A stretch of 64,000 nt of DNA. It comes from Apostichopus californicus (taxonomy: Eukaryota > Echinodermata > Holothuroidea > Aspidochirotida > Stichopodidae). The translations under genes were made by a program, and so were the position numbers. Position 1 is the first letter of the stretch. Every line of letters starts with the position of its first letter. Below, in pieces: positions 58,000 through 64,000 of this stretch. The stretch lies in contig JAIPMN010002206.1 of assembly GCA_020650975.1 (NCBI GenBank), positions 1 to 64,000 of the forward strand. The letters are read 5' to 3'. A model generated the notes under the pieces. The model worked only from the letters and a program-made list of their open reading frames with translations, searched no databases and had not been told where the DNA came from.

Positions 58000-60900
58000 A
58001 TGTTTCCAAGTGTTGGTCTTATTACATTTGCGAGACGTCTCAACGCACCGACTTTCAGGTGTACATTCAAGTCTTCACCCATATCTTCTTTTCACTCGTC
58101 TGCCTCTTCCAATGATGAATGGGCCAATTTTGGCACTTGGGATGATCGGATCCAAGAACCTATTCTGTTGAAACAGAGTATAAAACATGGTGTTCCAATC
58201 CCACACGTGTCTCTAGAACATGCCGGGCTCGCCTCTATAGTCGGAAGGCGGAAAGTGAATGAGGATCGCATCCTCTTGAAGGAATTGGAGGCGGACATCT
58301 TGTGTTTTGGCATCTTTGATGGCCATGCTGGAGCCCTGGCAGCAGAGTTCACCAAAGAGCATCTGGTAGAATGCATCCACTCCCATCTGCTGAAAGAACA
58401 TGATTTACAGAAGGTCCTGGAAGCTGCTTTTCTAGATGTTAACAAGAAGTTAAGCGAACATATCTCAGGACTTGCTCAAAAACAAAGTGAGTACAGTACA
58501 TCTTGTAGGATTGGAGTCCTTGCTGCTAAAAAAGCTTCATATTTTTGCTAGTATTTTACCAGTATGTATTGTATTATCAAAGTTGATGGATGAAAAAACG
58601 GTAAAAGTTTCAAATGTTCATTTACCTGCAGGACACCTACACACCTGATAGTATCAACACTTTGGAATTCTGTGTTCCAGTGGACGCAGATACACTAAAT
58701 ATGGATTTATTGAAATCTATGTTTTTGACCAACAGGAACCTACTTAGACATCTTTAGAAAGATATTTGCATTGTTTATATAGCAAAAACATGTTTCAATA
58801 AATGATATTATCCAAATTCCATATATTGTACATTAATTTGCTTATTAAAATGGAAAATATTTACTTAAAATAGTGAGTGGATAAATTGATTTTAAAACTG
58901 TCCTGCTAACTTGTTATCATGTCAGTGGAGCTTTTATTTCTTATTTTCAGATTTAAAAAAAAATTAATGAGAAAAGGATACAATCACCTTCATTTACAAT
59001 TTTACACTAACCTAAGCCATACAGTATGAGTAAGTTATACATACTGTATGATAACATATTCACTATGATATTCGATCTTGAGGGTCTAAAGAATTTTGTT
59101 TTTGTAACTCTTCTAACAATCACTGATCACACAATCCTGACAAGGTACTTTTTCCAAAAAAAGTGGCCCCTTCTCAGAAAACAAGCGAATGAAAAATTTA
59201 AAACAAAATCATCCTCTCATCTGTGTATTTAAAGTTAGTGTCAACAATTTTTCCCTCAATGCAGGTGCAAGTGTCAAGCATTCAGGGACGACTGCGACTG
59301 TCTGTCTGTTGAGGAACGGCAATGAGCTAGCATTGGGCCATGTTGGTGACAGCAGGGCCATCTTATTTCGAGATGGACAAGCCATAAGAATGACGACGGA
59401 CCATGACCCGGAATACAATCATACTGAGAAGGAACGGATCATAGAATGTAAAGGATTTATAACGTAAGCATACAAAGCTGTTTATCATGTTAAAGCATCT
59501 ATAGAGTAGCTTTACCTCTACCTCCTATACAGGGATAATTTATCTGGGATCCGCGTCAAAAACTGCTGTGCAAGTTTGGCAATGTAAGTACTGTACATTC
59601 ATGTGCAAAGATACAGTATATAGCACTTTTGTGTGCACAGGAGCCATAGCATTTATAATGTAAGAGAACATCCAGAGCCTTCAAGACTGCTACAACAAAT
59701 TTGAACATTCAATTATTTGTTGTAATGTACAGTGAGGAAACACATTAAAAGCTGAAGATTTATATTGGGACATAGAATAGAGAATGTTATGTTGTGTTGT
59801 TTGGTGATAAATGCAACCACATATTCATTGTAGATATTCTTTTGTACTTTATTTGGCAAACGTTTGATGTTTGTGTTCAACGTCTACATCCCTGTTGCCA
59901 TTTTGATCGAGTAAAGTTATAAATATGGTATCAAGTACTTGTGGTAAGTTTTTATTCACCGTCCGAGACGATGAAATTTCTGCTTTGATGACCTAAATCA
60001 GATTTGGAGAATTACTAGTTGTTTGTATCAAATTCAGATTGCATTGTAACTACTGTAAGTACTCCTGAAGAGATATTTAAAAACTGATATATTAGTGTCA
60101 CCCTCCATTCACTTTGGAGATACGGAAATGAAAGAAATGTACAGTAGTGTTAGTAGGCATATGATCCACCAGAATTGGAGTGCGACTGGCCCAAAGCTGG
60201 TGTTTTATTCACCAACACATCTCTACTACAGTGTACATATTAGTTTGCTAAATGTTCAGACTTTTTACCAAAAAGTGAGACCTGGTTGTCGAGGGGCAAC
60301 CAGCAAAATCCTTCAAAAGTTGCCCTCTACATTATCTTTTCACTGACAATAGCTAGATGCTATTTTCCAGATTTTTGACAAATTCTACACAAAACAAAGC
60401 ATTAAGTCAAACACTGCATTTGTGGCAAATTTCATTTTTAGTCAATTTCTTTACATTGCATACATTTTAAATGTAATATGTTTGTCATAACAATGCATGA
60501 AGATTGATGTGAATGAAGATTCAGTATACTGCACTAACCTGTGCAAGATCACTTTTGACCTAACATGACAGTATTACCTACTTTTACTTTTCAGTTCCAA
60601 CAGCCTTGGCACTCCTCTGGTCAACGGTGTGTTAACAATGACCAGAAGTATTGGAGACTTTTATTTAAAGCAATATGGAGTTATAGCAACACCAGAAACA
60701 AGGTCTATAAAGGTACTGTACATGGTAGTACTACACATTTAACATATAAATGAAAATTAAATATGTCTTTAGCTTTAAGGAATCCATGCCTGCCATCAAT
60801 GAAATAATTTTTTCATTCTTAAAGCATAGGATTGCCAATTGTGTATGTTCTGTTTGTAGACCCACTTTCAGGTGTAAACCCCATGTGAAACATTTTATCC

Positions 60901-61706
60901 CTAACAAGAAACAGGGCTGATTGAAATGTAAACTGTATGAATCCCGTAAACCCTTCTTTAGTCCAGGAAGTGGATCATAGTAGACGACAGAGATTGAGGA
61001 CAAGAAAAATTAAAACCAAAAAAATGCGTAAAATTGGGTAGCAGTAAAACTTGTAGCCCTGCGTATCGCCCAATGTACTGGTCAGTACATCTGCCGTCAC
61101 ATTGGTCAGATGTTTTGGTTTGAATTTTGCATTCCGTCGATCTCTGCAAATAGGTCAAAGTTTTTGGCAGATAAGTGGATTGTCATGATTGTGTGATGAT
61201 TTACTTCACAATACTACTTGCCAATACTTCTCAATAATACTTGCCAATACTTCACAATACTACTTGGCAATAATACTTGCCATGAATTAATCTATAGACC
61301 GTTAAAATTAAATGCATAATAAGGTATTAACCAATCCAATGCAGCCATTTAACGTATCCCTTTAATAAGTTTGTTTGGGTATCTGCTAACTTTCCTTTCA
61401 TATAGACCCTTGGGTATGAACAAACTTTCAATTTCCTTTTCCCCAATACAGGTTAAGCATGGTCATGACAGCTTCCTGCTACTGATCACTGATGGTGTTC
61501 ACTTCTCCATGAGCGATGGCGAAATTTGTGACACTATAAGGAAGTGCCACACGCCTCAACAAGCCGCCACGACGTTGACCGACCAGGCTATACAATATGG
61601 CAGCGATGACAATGCCAGTGTCATAGTTATACCATTCGGACAGTGGGGTAAGGATAGCAGCACCACCCTGATTCCAGCCCTACGGTGGCAAGGGAGGGGT
61701 GGTTGA
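58000..61706 (+). CDS. PPM1K: Mitochondrial PP2C phosphatase of BCKDH (PPM1K)
   Basis: PPM1K dephosphorylates the E1-alpha subunit of branched-chain alpha-ketoacid dehydrogenase in the matrix and so promotes BCAA breakdown. Coding exons are 58000-58486 (exon starts 57929), 59265-59463, 60595-60712 and 61452-61706. All join in phase, giving 352 residues (human 372). The start is ATG 58000; an upstream in-frame GTG is not credible. Residues 1-36 ([17 protein letters not shown]) form an Arg/Ser-rich targeting peptide. [20 protein letters not shown] is the family signature. PP2C motifs are VNEDR (86-90), IFDGHAG (105-111), [16 protein letters not shown] (187-195), TMTRSIGD (243-250), LITDGVHF (279-286) and [13 protein letters not shown] (319 on). 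Metal-binding D107, D282 and D321 are present. DGHAG replaces the usual DGHGG. Confidence 0.95.
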
Positions 61707-61709
61707 CCA

Positions 61710-62325
61710 TGAACATTTGCTAGTGGTATCATGACTACCCCAGCCTTCCCACGCTGGTCCTCCATCTCCCTGTCATGCGGTTAGGGTATGACAACAGCGA
61801 CACCATCCTCATCCCTCTCTGAATATGGCAATAGAGAGCAGTAGCTCATCTATACCTTCCCCTTCCACTAAGGGGGGGGGGGTAATCGCTGAAGAGGGAG
61901 AGGGGGTTAATCGCTGGGGAGGGAGAGGGGTAGGCAGTTAATCTCTTCAACAGGGTTCAATCATAATCATAGCAGCTATTTCTAGAAATTCATAAACCAT
62001 ATCGTATTGTAAAATCCTTTTGAAATATTCGTGTGTTAGCTACTTTACTGTAACAGAAAATTATGATGAAAGTTTTAATAAGTACCAATATTATTATATT
62101 GTAAATGTGCCCCTTGTACACAAGTACCAATATTAGCAGGAAGAGAAGTTAATTAAGGTTTTTTCCTGTGATGAATTATAAATTCATAATTTCTATCGCT
62201 GCCTTTGAAAGGTATATCAGAAAAGGCGGGAAATCAAAACATTTCGCTTAATTTGCTGTTCAAGCTATTTGTCTATTGACTTCTGTTAATTACAGTTAAA
62301 ATGAAAAAAACAATCAACCTGTAAC
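61710..62325. other. PPM1K 3' flank
   Basis: This stretch presumably includes the PPM1K 3' UTR. A duplicated G-rich unit (TAATCGCTG plus GGAGGGAGAGGGG) is at 61866-61945. No close AATAAA was identified; one lies at about 62486. Confidence 0.4.
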
Positions 62326-62330
62326 TTATA

Positions 62331-62482
62331 TGCTAGGGGTAAAGTTCTACAGATTATGCTTCCATGGGTGTTAATTACAATCCACAAGTGGTAAAGTCCA
62401 ACAAATTATCCTTCCAATAGATGTTAATTACAATCTGCCAGGGGTAAATGGCTACATGTTATGCTTCCAATGGGTGTTAGTA
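62331..62482. repeat. Three-unit tandem repeat (~50 bp)
   Basis: Each unit has the order AGGGGTAAAG, CTACAGATTATGCTTCCA, GGGTGTTAATTACAATC with substitutions (AAGTGGTAAAG and ATCCTTCCAATAGATG in unit 2). It is downstream of PPM1K. Confidence 0.8.
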
Positions 62483-62489
62483 GAAAATA

Positions 62490-63415
62490 AATGAATTTGG
62501 TACACTTACCTTGATAAGAGCATCTTTTCAACCTTGCGGTCGGGTGAGAAGGGTAGCATATATTTAATCTCTGCTGTGAGGCCAAGAGCCTGTAAATCAT
62601 ATTGTAAATATCTTGCAAAGTATATATATTTAAAGAACAGCCCTTTTTTTTATATTTCTTTCTTTGTTTTTTTTGAGGAATTTTAATTGTGATATTAAAC
62701 ACTTTATTTCTGCTATTTATAAACTTTTTCAAGTACCTTGTTATGCTGTCCAGCTGATTTTCCATCCTTTGAACAACAACTCACCACCATTACCAGAATT
62801 AAAATTAAAATGGAATAATAAAATAACGTTTCATTTCTCATCAAAATTGGTGATCCCCCCCCCCCCAACCCCATGCTAAGGTCTTTCTTGACATCATCAG
62901 ATCTCATCAGAGGTTATGCTCAACATTTTTTGAGAAAATATTTGTTGATTGTATGAGGTAATTTATAACAACTTCTCAAAGTATTTCCAGTTATCTTAGA
63001 TTACTCCTTTCTGCAGGAGAATTTCCTTCTTGTAGTAAAAGAAGCAACAACTTTGCTGACACAGAGCCATTTTCTGATGCTTTTAGAAAATGAAATGTAT
63101 CATTTGTGCTATTTGATGTATGAATGGTGATACAAACATGGTGAAATTAAAAAAATGTTAAAAACTAGATTTTAATTTGCAGTGTGAAAGTTGGTCATCA
63201 AGCACCCATTGACTTCATTTATTGGCGCCTCTAACAAACGTGAGAATATTTCTTTGTATTTAGTAGAAATATTCTTCTTAACTATTCAAATCCTGTTTAA
63301 ATCCTTGAGCTATCATTAAGACATGAACAACTTCATTTCAATGTGCAATTTGACTATCTACAGTATATATTTAATGTAGACTTAGCGTGGCATTGATTCA
63401 GTCAAGGTTCTTTAA
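62490..63415. other. Intergenic region without recognised features
   Basis: This is AT-rich DNA with a C-run at 62856-62867. No exon-like similarity was found on either strand. Confidence 0.45.
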
Positions 63416-63422
63416 ACAGCTC

Positions 63423-63461
63423 TCACATGTGACAGCTGTCACATGTGACAGCTGTCACATG
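63423..63461. repeat. E-box palindrome array
   Basis: The 16-mer CACATGTGACAGCTGT is repeated 2.4 times head-to-tail. Each unit contains palindromic CACATGTG and CAGCTG, so five or more CANNTG E-boxes lie within 39 bp. Confidence 0.85.
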
Positions 63462-63587
63462 CTTCAAAATGATTCTTTTTAAGTTTAATCATGTTTTGAA
63501 GCATTAGAACCAAGCCCAGGTCTGTAGTCCTAACAGATTCTTTGTATCAGGCTTACACAGAATCTAATAATGTTACATTATTTAATA

Positions 63588-63914
63588 ATGATAGCCAGGC
63601 GCGTAGCCAAGGGGGGGGGCGAAGGGGGCAGCCGCCCCCCCTTGAGCATATTTTTAAAAAAATTTTTAAATATTTTTATGATATCACTAGTAATTTCAAA
63701 AGAGAAAATGCTAAGATGCAACTTACAAGGCCTGGGAAGTGCCATTTCCAGCGATCTGGGAGGCATTTTCAGCCAAAATTTTCTTGTACGCTTCGCGCCA
63801 ACCATGGTGGCGCTACGCTTAGATAGTATGCAATGCCGTTTCTACGGCTTGGAAAATTTTTCTACATTTTCGCCCCCCCCTTGGCAAATTTCTGGCTACG
63901 CGCCTGATGATAGC
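63588..63914. mobile_element. 311-bp hAT-like MITE
   Basis: The element 63596-63906 has a perfect 8-bp target duplication ATGATAGC (63588-63595, 63907-63914). Its inverted ends are CAGGCGCGTAGCCA and TGGCTACGCGCCTG (with TTC inserted just inside the right end), then G-run/C-run subterminal stretches. Small open frames on both strands are chance. An 8-bp duplication and CAGG ends are typical of non-autonomous hAT elements. Confidence 0.93.
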
Positions 63915-64000
63915 TCTCCTGAAATCATAAAACTTTAACTGCCATGTTGATGGTTGTATTTCTCACATGCAGATCAAATTTCACAGCCAGTGTTTGGAAT

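Noticed and set aside
63570-63938. Overlapping open frames on both strands at the right end
   Set aside because: They lie inside a hAT-like MITE with perfect target duplications and have no coding signature.
1-64000. LTR, retroviral or Polinton elements and CRISPR arrays
   Set aside because: I looked for long terminal direct repeats, capsid, protease, integrase or envelope-like frames and for regularly spaced repeats, and recognised none.

Overview
This 64 kb window is animal nuclear DNA: AT-rich, with multi-exon genes using GT-AG introns and many short non-autonomous transposons and SINEs. Residue-level similarity of the predicted proteins to vertebrate orthologues, together with tRNA-derived SINEs and many short hAT-like and MULE-like elements, suggests a marine deuterostome invertebrate. 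An echinoderm is my best guess, but it is only an inference. I see no bacterial-type operon, no CRISPR array, and no LTR, retroviral or Polinton element.

Six protein-coding genes can be rebuilt exon by exon with matching splice phases. VTI1A (minus strand, 6 exons seen, 3' end beyond the left edge) is a Golgi/endosomal Qb-SNARE. RPL34 (plus, 5 coding exons and a probable TOP-type 5' UTR exon) is cytosolic ribosomal protein eL34. UQCRB (minus, 4 exons) is complex III subunit 7. MOB1 (minus, 5 exons over 16.7 kb) is the Hippo-pathway kinase activator. MRPS24 (minus, 2 certain exons and 1 likely first exon) is mitoribosomal protein uS3m. PPM1K (plus, 4 coding exons) is the mitochondrial PP2C phosphatase of branched-chain ketoacid dehydrogenase. 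A seventh, unidentified gene is hinted at by a minus-strand exon near 22.3 kb with a degenerate J-domain-like HPD segment.

Layout: 0-6.9 kb VTI1A; 6.9-7.4 kb shared head-to-head promoter; 7.4-11.3 kb RPL34; 11.3-13.5 kb intergenic with a SINE; 13.5-17.0 kb UQCRB, with a 733-bp MITE in intron 1; 17-29.9 kb a repeat-rich interval (A-rich minisatellite, MITEs, the orphan exon, a truncated LINE end); 29.9-46.6 kb MOB1, whose introns hold duplications, a TTAA-type MITE and SINEs; 46.7-49.6 kb a CRE/TATA promoter candidate, a SINE and a TTAA MITE; 49.6-54.2 kb MRPS24, with two MITEs in its intron; 55.2-56.3 kb a decayed LINE; 58.0-61.7 kb PPM1K; 61.7-64 kb tandem repeats and a hAT-like MITE.

The genes are ordinary housekeeping genes with no evident joint pathway, although three (UQCRB, MRPS24, PPM1K) are mitochondrial. 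The most unusual content is in the non-coding DNA. Three unrelated MITEs share one architecture: ends built from short repeated motifs with 8-9 bp target duplications. Islands of the palindrome TAGGCCTA sit near gene 5' ends. A 14-nt microexon lies in RPL34, and there is a perfect 21-bp hairpin in the MRPS24 intron.
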